The position numbers and the translations under genes are program-made. The notes under the pieces were generated by a model that was not told the origin of the DNA, made no database searches, and saw only the letters and a list, made by a program, of their open reading frames with translations. From Endozoicomonas sp. OPT23 (GTDB lineage: Bacteria; Pseudomonadota; Gammaproteobacteria; Pseudomonadales; Endozoicomonadaceae), in NCBI RefSeq assembly GCF_009653635.1, contig NZ_PPFD01000008.1, positions 1-64,000 of the forward strand: DNA of 64,000 bases. The letters are read 5' to 3'. This document shows, piece after piece, positions 17,671 through 25,961 of this stretch. The stretch's first letter is position 1, and each line of letters starts with the position of its first letter.

Positions 17671-19413
17671 CTCAGGCACATTTCGTATCAACTGCTCTAT
17701 TTTCTCCAGCAGAAAGGATTCTTTATCATCTGATTCCGGTGGCCATAAAATATAGCCATCATCAAGGTTTTCAACGGTATAACCTCTGTCTTGATAATGC
17801 GAAATCAGATCCTGTTGTGTTTGATGTGAAAGAAATTCTTGTACAAAATTCAAATCATTGCCATGTTTCCGGCCTTCCAATTGAAGCGTTGGCTGATGCT
17901 TCAATATAAGCCTCCAGGAGTTCAACTGTTGTGCAATGAGGGTGTTTTCAAGTACTTCCATATCATTGATTAACGCTTCAATTGAACGCTGACTTTTTAG
18001 CCAGTTTGATTTGAAGTAATCCAACTCTGCTTTACTGGCATTCTCGCTGACAGAGCGGATCAGCGTTGAAAATACTCGTTGGGTCAAAATTCTCTGGATC
18101 GATGCCGGCGAGTCAAATGTTGGGAACTCGTGAAAGGCGTAGACTGGAGCTGGTAATCCATTATTTGTAGCAGATATAAATCCAACGCCAAATGGCCATA
18201 TTGCTTGATTGCTGCTGTCCAAAAGGTAATTCCAGCAATGTGTAGTCATGTTGTTCAGGTGATGGCTTTGAAGTCCCTCAAGCTTCAGAAATAGCAGTTG
18301 AAGCATATGAGGGATAGTGCCATGGGTTAAGTGACCGGACATTAATGCAAGATCATAAAAACCGGACTTTTGGGCAATGGGTGTTGCTCTTTCAGAAGGT
18401 ATGAAGCCAATAAAGTAAGGCGCTCTGGATTGGACTGTGTCACCCAGACTCTTATGGATAACCAGGGTTAATAATTCAAATACCTGTTCCCAGTGTTCAG
18501 TCTCTGCATCAATTTTATTACTCAGGCTAATCATTGCGTTGCCAGAGGCATACTGTTGAACCTCGGCTTCTGCTGGAACCAGTGTTGAAGACGGCATAAA
18601 AATGCTTTCAAAATAAGCTGGTTTTTGTTCTGTGTGAGTGAAGGTTAAAAAATCGTCGTGCATGAAAAACCTTCTGAATCGCCACCTACTGTCAGAGAAG
18701 TAGAGTAACTGGCCTTGAGTCGAAGCTCTGGACTGAATGACTGAGAACTCAGGGTGCTCTAGGGCAACCAGTTCGCGTAGGATATGCCCCAGGGCGAGCA
18801 GAGTGGGTAAATGAAAAACCGGATCCAGGTAATAAGCTTCCCGGTTATACAGGGATTCCCCCAGTATACTTTTGCAACTGTCAGAATTTGGAAGAGCTTT
18901 AAAAATAGCGGATTCAGGCGCTTCCATACTTGAAGCTTCCAGTGGCAGTCTCAGCTTCTGAAGGTACTCTCCATACCTTTCTGTCCCCAGCAAGCTAATA
19001 GAATAAGTCAGTGGGTGGGATGGATTAACAGAATAACAAGCAAGGTAATTTGAATGGCAATTGTAGAACAGAGAATAGTCATCCAGTTCTAACTCCAGGA
19101 GAGCTTCCACGCCATTGAAATCATCATGTAGAGCTGAGCCCCAATGAGAGCAGTGTTCAGAATTAATATTTTTTAGATGAGAGTCCAGCTTATTCACAAG
19201 GAGCGGATCCGAAACCGAGTGATACTGGCTCAGGTTTAATGAAGTCGTACTTCCATAATGGAGGGAGTTGGGAGGCAATATTGTTGCCAGTTCCAACTGG
19301 GTCACTCCACCTGATAAATAGAAGGAAACGTCTTGTTGGTATGCCGGGAAAAAAGTGGGTAATAAGCAGAGCAATAGCATCACAGCTGGCGTAGCAGAAC
19401 TTCTTATCTTCAT
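17584..19413 (-). CDS. Large exported protein of unknown function
   Basis: The reading frame gives about 609 residues from the ATG at 19413 (MKIRSS), which places a good signal peptide (hydrophobic LLLCLLPTFF) at the N-terminus. Upstream in-frame ATG (19431) and GTG (19452) starts exist, and none has a clear Shine-Dalgarno. I recognise no domain. The mature protein is soluble-looking, rich in His, Leu and aromatic residues, with several Cys in the first third (C-x-H-W, CHSNYLACYS) that could form disulphides in the periplasm. The C-terminal 60 residues are charged and low in order. The end of the gene runs 87 bp into the end of atoE on the other strand. It may be a lineage-specific secreted protein. 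Confidence 0.7.
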   Translation of the reverse strand: MKIRSSATPAVMLLLCLLPTFFPAYQQDVSFYLSGGVTQLELATILPPNSLHYGSTTSLNLSQYHSVSDPLLVNKLDSHLKNINSEHCSHWGSALHDDFNGVEALLELELDDYSLFYNCHSNYLACYSVNPSHPLTYSISLLGTERYGEYLQKLRLPLEASSMEAPESAIFKALPNSDSCKSILGESLYNREAYYLDPVFHLPTLLALGHILRELVALEHPEFSVIQSRASTQGQLLYFSDSRWRFRRFFMHDDFLTFTHTEQKPAYFESIFMPSSTLVPAEAEVQQYASGNAMISLSNKIDAETEHWEQVFELLTLVIHKSLGDTVQSRAPYFIGFIPSERATPIAQKSGFYDLALMSGHLTHGTIPHMLQLLFLKLEGLQSHHLNNMTTHCWNYLLDSSNQAIWPFGVGFISATNNGLPAPVYAFHEFPTFDSPASIQRILTQRVFSTLIRSVSENASKAELDYFKSNWLKSQRSIEALINDMEVLENTLIAQQLNSWRLILKHQPTLQLEGRKHGNDLNFVQEFLSHQTQQDLISHYQDRGYTVENLDDGYILWPPESDDKESFLLEKIEQLIRNVPELSKQKNRADNHATEQQVHNTESHNISGL

Positions 19414-19572
19414 TATTACGGAATAATCCATGCTGACTGGAACTGTAGACACATGTATTTGAAGATCAAATCGCTTATGTTCTGTCTCTGTGAGAACTTA
19501 CTTGGAGCAACTAGGTAATGAGTAGTTCCCTGAGATACCATAAAAAAGACAACAAAAATTTCAGGAATCGAG

Positions 19573-19896
19573 GTGACTACTTTGCACAGGCTGTGTTCAG
19601 TTGAAGATATAGAGAATCCTGGCAGTAAAGGGTTTCGAAATGAGAAAGGACATTTATTTGCTGTTCGAAGAGACAACGACATTTATGTCTACGAAAACAG
19701 CTGCCCGCATCTGGGAATTAATCTGGAATGGCATGAAGACCAGTTTCTCGATATGGAGAAACGAATGATTCAGTGTGCTACTCACGGAGCTCTGTTTTTG
19801 ATGGATACAGGGGAGTGTATTGCAGGCCCATGCCCCGGAGATAAGCTGACCGTCATTCCTTCTGAAATCAAAGAAGGTGTTGTTTATCTGCTGTGA
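19573..19896 (+). CDS. Rieske [2Fe-2S] ferredoxin-like protein
   Basis: A 107-residue single-domain Rieske protein. The cluster ligands are visible as C44-P-H46-L-G and C68-x2-H71-G. Small Rieske proteins of this size serve as electron donors to oxygenases or resemble the NirD/BphF subunits; the partner is not encoded next door. It starts with GTG (MTTLHRLC), preceded by AGGAA about 7 bases upstream and an AT-rich leader of about 100 bp. It converges on hslR, which ends 30 bp later. No membrane segment or signal peptide, so cytoplasmic. Confidence 0.9.
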   Translation: MTTLHRLCSVEDIENPGSKGFRNEKGHLFAVRRDNDIYVYENSCPHLGINLEWHEDQFLDMEKRMIQCATHGALFLMDTGECIAGPCPGDKLTVIPSEIKEGVVYLL

Positions 19897-19925
19897 CTTT
19901 CAGCAGATAAACAAATTCACTGCCA

Positions 19926-20327
19926 TCAGAGAAAATCTGACTTGTGTTTCATAATGTCCCGACGTTGTTTCTTGTCAGGACGTTTTTCGGGTCTTGGAGT
20001 AGCTCCGCGCAATGAGCGGCGCTGTTCTGCCGACATTTCCCGAGCTTTGATGCTGTCTGCTGTTTCTTCGTATAGCTGTTGAGCCAGTTCTGCTTTCTGA
20101 CGTTTGTCAGACAGTTCTTTTATAAGAATGATCTTTTCGTCCCAGCCGACACGAACTTTCAGCTCATCGCCAACCTTTGGTTCTTTCCCCGGCTTACAGC
20201 GCTGGCCGTTCAGGTGAACCTTGCCACCATCAATGGCTTCCTTGGCGATGTTTCTGGTTTTGTAGAAGCGGGCTGCCCATAACCATTTATCCAGACGGAT
20301 TTTGTCTGATTTACTTTTCTGGCTCAT
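19926..20327 (-). CDS. hslR: Heat-shock protein 15 (Hsp15), ribosome rescue factor
   Basis: A 133-residue S4-domain RNA-binding protein (RLDKWLWAARFYKTRNIAKEAI at about residues 11-32) with a basic C-terminal tail. In E. coli Hsp15 binds free 50S subunits carrying a nascent chain with peptidyl-tRNA after premature dissociation and helps recycle them. Length and motif order match. The gene lies downstream of yrfG on the same strand, the order also found in E. coli (nudE / yrfG-hslR), so the two are probably co-transcribed. The ATG at 20327 follows an AGAG-type ribosome site. Confidence 0.93.
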   Translation of the reverse strand: MSQKSKSDKIRLDKWLWAARFYKTRNIAKEAIDGGKVHLNGQRCKPGKEPKVGDELKVRVGWDEKIILIKELSDKRQKAELAQQLYEETADSIKAREMSAEQRRSLRGATPRPEKRPDKKQRRDIMKHKSDFL

Positions 20328-20403
20328 AAACTCTCTGAAATATCGAACCTGCCTTAGGGGCAGGCTCCGAAAAACTAGTGTAGACCCTTTATATGGAGGC
20401 TTC

Positions 20404-21057
20404 TTAAGCCTGAATCAAGTGCTGGAAGTCTTCTACTGACTCATAGTCGCCAATATCCTTGGCGCCTTTCTTGCTGTCAGGGTACTGAATCGTCAACAGA
20501 TGTTTGATGCCATACTCTTTTGCAGAGTCGAGGACAGGAAGACTGTCGTCTATAAACAGGGCTCTTTCCTTGTTCAAACCAATAGCGGCTTCCAGTTCAT
20601 ACCAGAATGCCTGCAGCTCTTTTGGATAACCATAGTCGTGTGAGCTGATCAGCTTATCGAAATAGTGGGCCATCGACAGACGTTCGAGTTTCAGGGAAAG
20701 GCTGTCACGATGAGCGTTGGTGATCATGATGACTTCCTTGCCTCGTTCCTTGAGGTTATGGAGAAACAGGTCAGCATCAGGACGAAAAGAGATCAGATGA
20801 GAGAGTTCACGCTTAAGGGCGACAATATCGAGATCAAGCTCTTTGCCCCAGTAATCAAGGCAATACCACTCCAGCTTACCGTAGGTTTGCTCGAACCTTG
20901 GTTTTAGCTCGGTTTTTGATTGTTCGAGGGAAATGGAGTGCTTTTCAGCGTACTTTTGCGGCACATACTCCAGCCAGAAATAGCTATCGAAGTGGAGGTC
21001 CAGCAGCGTACCATCCATGTCCAGAAGCACTGTATCTACATCATTCCAGTCAATCAT
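20404..21057 (-). CDS. yrfG: HAD-type nucleotidase YrfG (GMP/IMP nucleotidase)
   Basis: HAD-superfamily phosphatase with the nucleophile motif DMDGTLLDL near the N-terminus, the Thr/Asn motif MITNAHR, a Lys in GYPKE and the acidic FIDDS. The sequence follows E. coli YrfG (WYCLDYW, DVDTVLLDMDGTLLDL), which dephosphorylates GMP and IMP. The ATG at 21057 (MIDWNDVD) is chosen to match the length of the E. coli protein; a GTG at 21096 would add 13 residues and sits close behind an AGGAA. It diverges from nudE and precedes hslR. Confidence 0.9.
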   Translation of the reverse strand: MIDWNDVDTVLLDMDGTLLDLHFDSYFWLEYVPQKYAEKHSISLEQSKTELKPRFEQTYGKLEWYCLDYWGKELDLDIVALKRELSHLISFRPDADLFLHNLKERGKEVIMITNAHRDSLSLKLERLSMAHYFDKLISSHDYGYPKELQAFWYELEAAIGLNKERALFIDDSLPVLDSAKEYGIKHLLTIQYPDSKKGAKDIGDYESVEDFQHLIQA

Positions 21058-21149
21058 ATTTGTTCTGATCACGCTCTGTCTTTGAGGGAAAGTCACTTCC
21101 TAAAGCATGATTGATTTATACTGGTGTCTGCAACAGAGGCTGTGAAAAT

Positions 21150-21722
21150 ATGTCAAAGAAACCGGAAATCAAAGCCTGCAGGGAAGTAGCCCGCAGTCGC
21201 CTGTTTCGAGTGGAAGAACTTGAACTGAAATTTTCCAATGGTGTTGAGCGAACCTACGAGCGGCTAGGTAGCTTTGGTTCAGGCCATCAGGCCGTGATGG
21301 TTGTACCTTTGCTGGATAACAACCGGTTTCTGATGATTCGTGAGTATGCATCAGGCACAGAGGACTATCAGCTGACCCTCCCTAAAGGGTTGGTGGAGCC
21401 TGGAGAGAGTCTCGAAGAAGGCGGCGACAGAGAGCTAAAGGAAGAGGTTGGCTTTGGTGCTAAAGAGTGGCACTACCTCAGTGAGTTCACCCTGTCGCCC
21501 AATTATATGAAGAATCAGATTCATGTCATGGTTGCCAGAGACCTCTACGAAGAGCGGCTGGAAGGTGATGAGCCTGAACCTCTGGAAGTGGTTGAATGGT
21601 CATTTGATCGATTGCTGGAACTGAATGAACGGGAAGACTTCTCGGAAGCCAGAGCTTTAGCTGCACTGTTTCTGGTAAGAGAAAAACTGCAATCCGGCTG
21701 GCTGGAAGTAGCAAATGACTGA
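21150..21722 (+). CDS. nudE: ADP compounds hydrolase NudE (Nudix)
   Basis: The 190-residue protein carries a complete Nudix box at residues 80-102 (G-x5-E-x7-RE-L-x-EE-V-G-F). NudE hydrolyses Ap3A, ADP-ribose and NADH to AMP-containing products, limiting build-up of dinucleotides. The ATG at 21150 (MSKKPEIK) is preferred; an upstream ATG at 21111 would add a Cys-rich 13-residue leader not typical of the family. It diverges from yrfG and overlaps the start of cysQ by 8 bp, so the two are translationally coupled. The same nudE-cysQ pairing is common in gammaproteobacteria. Confidence 0.93.
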   Translation: MSKKPEIKACREVARSRLFRVEELELKFSNGVERTYERLGSFGSGHQAVMVVPLLDNNRFLMIREYASGTEDYQLTLPKGLVEPGESLEEGGDRELKEEVGFGAKEWHYLSEFTLSPNYMKNQIHVMVARDLYEERLEGDEPEPLEVVEWSFDRLLELNEREDFSEARALAALFLVREKLQSGWLEVAND

Positions 21723-22557
21723 TCAGAATCTGATTGATGCGGTTAAGCAGATCGCCAGAAAGGCCGGTGAAGCCATTCTGGCCATTTACGGTCTGGAAGA
21801 TCGTGGTATTCAATCCAAGGTGGATGAAACACCGGTCACCATTGCTGATCTGAAAGCCAATGATATTATCGTAAATGGGCTGCAGGCATTAGAGCCCTTG
21901 TATCCGATTCTGTCAGAAGAATCGAAACACGATACGTTGAAAGTCAGAACAGAGTGGCATCGCTACTGGCTGGTGGACCCTTTGGATGGCACTCAGGAGT
22001 TCATCAACAGAAATGGTCAGTTCGCAGTCAATATCGCCTTGATGGAAAAAAGCGATGATGGCCACAGTTACCCGGTTTTTGGCGTGGTTCATATTCCTGT
22101 TGGCAATATTTGCTATTGGGGTGGCCTGGGGCTGGGCGCTTTCAGGCAAACGAATGATGAGTCAGCTGTTGCTATCAAGCCCAGACAGTTTCAGCGAGAA
22201 CAGGAAGTTGTGGCTCTGGGCAGTCGCAGTTATAAAACAGAGCGAGCGGTACTGTTTGCTCAACAGTTGCAAGCGGTCTTTCCAAACCTTGAGGTCAGAG
22301 CCGTTGGCAGTGCTTTGAAAACCTGTCTGGTGGCTGAAGGAACTGCTGATTTTTACCCGCGCCTCGGCCCAACGTCGGAATGGGATACCGGTGCGCCGCA
22401 AGGTGTGGTTGAAGGTGCTGGTGGTCTTTTGCTTGACCCTGAAGGTCAACGCTTCTCTTACAACTTTAAGGAAAGCTTGTTGAACTCGGATTTTTTAGTC
22501 GTGGGCGACATTAATACGCCCTGGAAAAGTTTCTGGAATCAGAAAACGCTGAGCTGA
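21715..22557 (+). CDS. cysQ: 3'(2'),5'-bisphosphate nucleotidase CysQ
   Basis: A 280-residue member of the inositol-monophosphatase-like, Mg-dependent, Li-sensitive phosphatases. The metal-binding motif DPLDGTQEF (Asp88, Asp91) and the C-terminal EWDTGAPQGVVEGAGG are intact. CysQ turns 3'-phosphoadenosine-5'-phosphate into AMP during sulfate assimilation and oligoribonuclease protection. Its ATG lies inside the last codons of nudE. No sulfate genes are nearby, and the coupling with NudE suggests shared housekeeping of toxic adenine nucleotides. Confidence 0.93.
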   Translation: MTDQNLIDAVKQIARKAGEAILAIYGLEDRGIQSKVDETPVTIADLKANDIIVNGLQALEPLYPILSEESKHDTLKVRTEWHRYWLVDPLDGTQEFINRNGQFAVNIALMEKSDDGHSYPVFGVVHIPVGNICYWGGLGLGAFRQTNDESAVAIKPRQFQREQEVVALGSRSYKTERAVLFAQQLQAVFPNLEVRAVGSALKTCLVAEGTADFYPRLGPTSEWDTGAPQGVVEGAGGLLLDPEGQRFSYNFKESLLNSDFLVVGDINTPWKSFWNQKTLS

Positions 22558-22595
22558 CTTCCAGGGAAAGAAGCCAAAGCAACAGACAGGTGGAG

Positions 22596-22985
22596 TCAGA
22601 ACATATATCTGACTCTGTCTGCTTCAACGCTGAGTGGCTTGCCAGCCTCTTTGACGACTTCGCCCTTAATGGTGGTTTGTGTGCCAAATAACAAACCTTT
22701 CTGTGGAATAGAGTCGTTGTCGATATGAACCTTGATTTCGCCAGACTCGTCTCTAAACAGGTAGGTGGAGCATTTCAGCTTTTTTACAATTTCCCCTGAC
22801 AGTTTCACCAACTCATCATCCTTAGCTTCGGTGATAACGCTATCGATGCTGTGTTTTTGATACTTATGACCATCGTGATGATGTATCGAATCTATTGTTT
22901 TGTCGTGTGAGAATGGATAGAAGTTCTCTGCATTGAGCGAGGTAGCCAGCATCACAAGTCCTGAAAGCATCCAGATAGGTTTCAT
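22596..22985 (-). CDS. YgiW/YdeI-family periplasmic OB-fold stress protein
   Basis: About 129 residues with a signal peptide (MKPIWMLSGLVMLATSLNA) and a bacterial OB-fold domain: VKLSGEIVKKL, a YLFRDESGEIKVHID strand pair and a KGEVVKE strand near the end. YgiW/YdeI proteins protect against peroxide, metals and antimicrobial peptides in enterics; the ligand here is unknown. The His-rich stretch after the signal peptide (SIHHHDGHKYQKH) is an addition that could bind metal. The ATG at 22985 is chosen because GGA lies 8 bases upstream and it opens directly into the signal peptide; ATG 22997 and a TTG at 23000 lie upstream in frame. Confidence 0.85.
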   Translation of the reverse strand: MKPIWMLSGLVMLATSLNAENFYPFSHDKTIDSIHHHDGHKYQKHSIDSVITEAKDDELVKLSGEIVKKLKCSTYLFRDESGEIKVHIDNDSIPQKGLLFGTQTTIKGEVVKEAGKPLSVEADRVRYMF

Positions 22986-23098
22986 AATTTGTTCCATCAA
23001 GGTTATTAACTTCAGAATAGTTCAGTGATTTAGATTGGTTAAAAGTGCATACAGCCATTAACCTTTCTTGAACTATTTGCTGCGTTCCGGTTTGTTAC

Positions 23099-23617
23099 AT
23101 GAATAAAATCCTCATCAGCGCCTGCCTGCTGGGAGACCCTGTGCGATATAACGGTAAGTCCAAGTCTCTGGAGAATGAGTACTTGAGGCGTTGGCGTGCA
23201 GAGGACCGACTGGTACCTATCTGTCCGGAAATAGAGGGTGGGCTGCCTGTTCCCAGAGAGCCAGCGGAGATTCTGGATGGGTTGGCGGGGGATGTCATAG
23301 ACAGCACAGCAGAAGTAGAAACCATTAATGGCAACAGAGTGACTGAGTCATTTCTCAATGGTGCTAAAGCGGCCTTGAAGATGTGTCAAAAGCTGGACAT
23401 TAAGGTTGCCATCCTCACCGATAAGAGCCCCTCATGTGGTAGTCATCTGATATATGACGGTACATTTTCCGGGCAAACTATTCATGGAATGGGAGTCACA
23501 GCGGCATTTCTTGAACGACACAGCATCAAGGTTTTTTCAGAACAAGAACTTCAACATGTAAATGAATACCTATTCGTTTTGGATAAAGAGAAAATTTTGT
23601 CTGCTGTAGGAAGTTAA
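23099..23617 (+). CDS. DUF523 / TudS-like [4Fe-4S] thio-nucleobase desulfidase
   Basis: A 172-residue DUF523 protein. The three invariant cysteines are present: Cys9 (ISACLLG), Cys42 (ICPEIEGG) and Cys113 (SPSCGS), the ligands of the [4Fe-4S] cluster in thiouracil desulfidase TudS. TudS turns 2- or 4-thiouracil into uracil; equal activity here is inferred from motif conservation. The compact single-domain form lacks the DUF1722 fusion found in some relatives. It stands alone between a convergent YgiW-like gene and a Cra-like regulator. The start lies within an ACATGAAT context with no strong ribosome site. Confidence 0.82.
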   Translation: MNKILISACLLGDPVRYNGKSKSLENEYLRRWRAEDRLVPICPEIEGGLPVPREPAEILDGLAGDVIDSTAEVETINGNRVTESFLNGAKAALKMCQKLDIKVAILTDKSPSCGSHLIYDGTFSGQTIHGMGVTAAFLERHSIKVFSEQELQHVNEYLFVLDKEKILSAVGS

Positions 23618-23692
23618 ATAGAATTGTTATTTTTAATAATTATTTATTGTGATTTTTAGAGACTATGGGTTATTTCTATTCGGCGGTTCATA

Positions 23693-23722
23693 CATAAATA
23701 TATATTTATGATAAATATTTAT
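23693..23722. promoter_or_regulatory. adjacent AT-rich palindromes upstream of the Cra-like regulator
   Basis: A perfect 18-bp palindrome (23693-23710) is followed directly by a perfect 12-bp palindrome (23711-23722). They lie 61-90 bp before the regulator start, a position that suits an operator. AT-rich palindromes arise easily by chance, so binding is only a suggestion. Confidence 0.4.
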
Positions 23723-23782
23723 GTGCGAAATTGTAATGATGAACTAATTTAAATTTTCGTTTATGAAATCAATGTTGTTGTT

Positions 23783-24784
23783 ATGACGAAATCGATCTTC
23801 GAAATAGCTCAGTTGGCAGAGGTATCTGTAACGACAGTCAGGCTGGTCATCAATGGTCAGGACCAAAAGTACCGCATCAGCGAAAAGACTCGAAGTAGAA
23901 TCCAGAGCATTATTGATGAGCACGGTTACTACATAAATCAGACCGCCAGAAACCTGAAACTAAGAAAAACGCAGACTCTTGGGCTGGTAGTACCAAGGCT
24001 AAGTAACCTGTTTTTCTCTCAGTTGATCGAAATTCTTGAAGTCAGTTGCAGGAATGCAGGTTATCAACTTATTACTGTCTGTTCTTATGATGACCCTGCT
24101 CTGGAGCAGAACCTCACTGAAAATCTCATTCAAAGGGAAGTGGATGGTTTGTTTGTGGTATCCAGCAGTCGGGAGAGTCAACTGAAACTGGCTAAGTTAT
24201 GCCAAAAACCAGTGGTATTTCTGGATCGTAATTTTGACGTGGATGGCATTTCATCAGTAACGACAGACAACATTCAGGGCGGTTACCAACTTGGTTGTGT
24301 GATGGCTAAAAAGCTGAATGGGCGAGAGCTGTTTGTTCTTGGTGCCGATGGCTGGCTACCTACCATTCAAAATCGAATTGCCGGTTTAAAGTCTGGTCTG
24401 GCTGATTCAGGCTATCAATTGCCGGAACAGGATATTGTGATCAAAGGGCTGGCTGTTGCTGACTGGGACAACTGCATTAAGACCATGGAAGAGCTTTGCC
24501 AGAATCGGGGCGTGCCGAAAGCTCTAGTGACATCGTCTCTGCCCGTTTTTGAAGGGTGCATGCAGTATCTGGTCAGTGAATACGGCTCAATCCCTCAGGA
24601 TATGCTTCTGGGAACCTATGATGAGCACTCAAGCCTCAACTTCATTCCCAATCAGGTGGTTTCTGTCTGTCAGAATGCTGAAGGTATTGCGGAGTCGGCT
24701 TTTGAGATGATGTTGAAGAAAATAAACAAGGAAGAATTGCTGGATACTGTTAGGGTTATTAAATCAAACTTGGTCATCAGGTGA
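23783..24784 (+). CDS. LacI-family regulator, Cra/FruR-like
   Basis: The 333-residue repressor has an N-terminal helix-turn-helix (IFEIAQLAEVSVTTVRLVINGQ) with the VINGxxxxYRISEKTR hinge lead-in that is typical of Cra/FruR/ScrR, then a periplasmic-binding-protein-like effector domain (residues about 65-330). Cra-type proteins sense fructose phosphates and control central carbon flow. No fructose PTS or sugar operon sits next to the gene, which fits a global rather than local regulator. ATG at 23783 follows a long AT-rich leader with palindromes. The match to Cra is at subfamily level; the exact effector is unknown. Confidence 0.87.
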   Translation: MTKSIFEIAQLAEVSVTTVRLVINGQDQKYRISEKTRSRIQSIIDEHGYYINQTARNLKLRKTQTLGLVVPRLSNLFFSQLIEILEVSCRNAGYQLITVCSYDDPALEQNLTENLIQREVDGLFVVSSSRESQLKLAKLCQKPVVFLDRNFDVDGISSVTTDNIQGGYQLGCVMAKKLNGRELFVLGADGWLPTIQNRIAGLKSGLADSGYQLPEQDIVIKGLAVADWDNCIKTMEELCQNRGVPKALVTSSLPVFEGCMQYLVSEYGSIPQDMLLGTYDEHSSLNFIPNQVVSVCQNAEGIAESAFEMMLKKINKEELLDTVRVIKSNLVIR

Positions 24785-24800
24785 AGGGGCATAAACATAT

Positions 24801-24860
24801 TGGCTGGTCGCAGCTGGTCAGGTTGCAGTTTGTCAGGTTGCAGTTTGTCAGGTCGCTGTT
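24801..24860 (+). repeat. 15-bp tandem repeat, four copies
   Basis: Four successive 15-bp units (24801, 24816, 24831, 24846) share the pattern (t/g)gtcaggttgcagtt; the middle two differ at one base, the outer two are degenerate. The array begins 16 bp after the stop of the Cra-like gene and is intergenic. Three-base periodicity means it could encode VRLQF-type repeats, but it lies after the stop codon. Confidence 0.8.
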
Positions 24861-24906
24861 TGCAGATTGTGCCATGATTGAAATCTGAATAAATAGCGGG
24901 GGCTGT

Positions 24907-25932
24907 ATGTATACAGACGAAGACTTGAACAGAGCTGTCAGGGAGGGAATCTTTTCTACGGATTCAGTCGAAGCCTTTCGAGATTATCTGAGCTCTGAGA
25001 GGTCAGACTCTGACAAAAACGTAGCTGAGCAAGAATTCCCTGCTGTTGATGAAGAGAACTTCCGTCTGATCTCTGGCTTTAATGATATTTTTGTTGTTAT
25101 TGCCAGCCTGCTCTTCCTGCTTTCTTCCTCATGGGTCCTGAGTTCCTATAGTCAGACAGCCAGTGCACTTTCATTGACGGTTCTATCCTGGGGACTTGCA
25201 GAGATATTCGTTGCCAGAAGAAAGATGGCGTTACCCGCGATCATGTTGCTGCTGAGTTTTGGTGCTGGCGTGTTTCTGTCTGTCTTTTCATTGTTTGAAC
25301 AGCTCAATGAAACAACTGTTACCGTTTCAGCTTTAGTCACCATGGGCGCTATCTGGTTGCACTGGAAACGCTTCATGGTGCCGGTCACTGTGGCTGCTGG
25401 AATGGCGACTCTGGTCGTATTTATGATCAGCCTTTCGGTATGGGTGTTACCGCAGTTGCTTGAGTGGCTTTCTCCTCTGATATTTGCAGGTGGTTGCCTG
25501 GTCTTCTCTGTAGCCATGTATTGGGATGCTTCTGATCCAGCCAGAACCACACGGCGCTCTGACTCTGCTTTTTGGCTGCATTTATTGTCAGCTCCCATGC
25601 TGGTCCATCCTGTTTTTGTGAATCTCGGCATGTTCAAAGATCAGGAAAGTCTTCAGAGTTTGCTGGTGGCTGTAGCTCTTTACCTGCTGATGACGCTGAT
25701 TTCCCTGATCATTGATCGTCGAGCCTTCATGGTTTCATCATTGATTTATGTGCTCTACGCACTTTCATCCTTTTTTGAAACCTATGGTTATGTCAGCTAC
25801 AGCTTTGCACTAACTGGTATTGTGATTGGTAGCGCACTGCTGCTTCTGTCGGCATTCTGGCACCCGGTCCGTACGCTGATTGTGAAAAGCCTGCCGGTTT
25901 CGCTGCGACAGCATTTGCCGGTTATTCAATGA
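24907..25932 (+). CDS. Polytopic membrane protein of unknown function
   Basis: A 341-residue protein with a charged cytoplasmic N-terminus (about 55 residues, with EDLNRAVREGIFS) and about ten hydrophobic helices from residue 58 on. The architecture resembles DUF2157/DUF4401-type membrane proteins, but I cannot confirm the family by eye. There are no conserved charged pairs in the helices that would indicate a transporter. It is followed 29 bp later by the pentapeptide-repeat gene, and they may form an operon. Confidence 0.7.
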   Translation: MYTDEDLNRAVREGIFSTDSVEAFRDYLSSERSDSDKNVAEQEFPAVDEENFRLISGFNDIFVVIASLLFLLSSSWVLSSYSQTASALSLTVLSWGLAEIFVARRKMALPAIMLLLSFGAGVFLSVFSLFEQLNETTVTVSALVTMGAIWLHWKRFMVPVTVAAGMATLVVFMISLSVWVLPQLLEWLSPLIFAGGCLVFSVAMYWDASDPARTTRRSDSAFWLHLLSAPMLVHPVFVNLGMFKDQESLQSLLVAVALYLLMTLISLIIDRRAFMVSSLIYVLYALSSFFETYGYVSYSFALTGIVIGSALLLLSAFWHPVRTLIVKSLPVSLRQHLPVIQ

Positions 25933-25961
25933 CTGGCGCTCAAAGAATCAAGGTGTAGACA

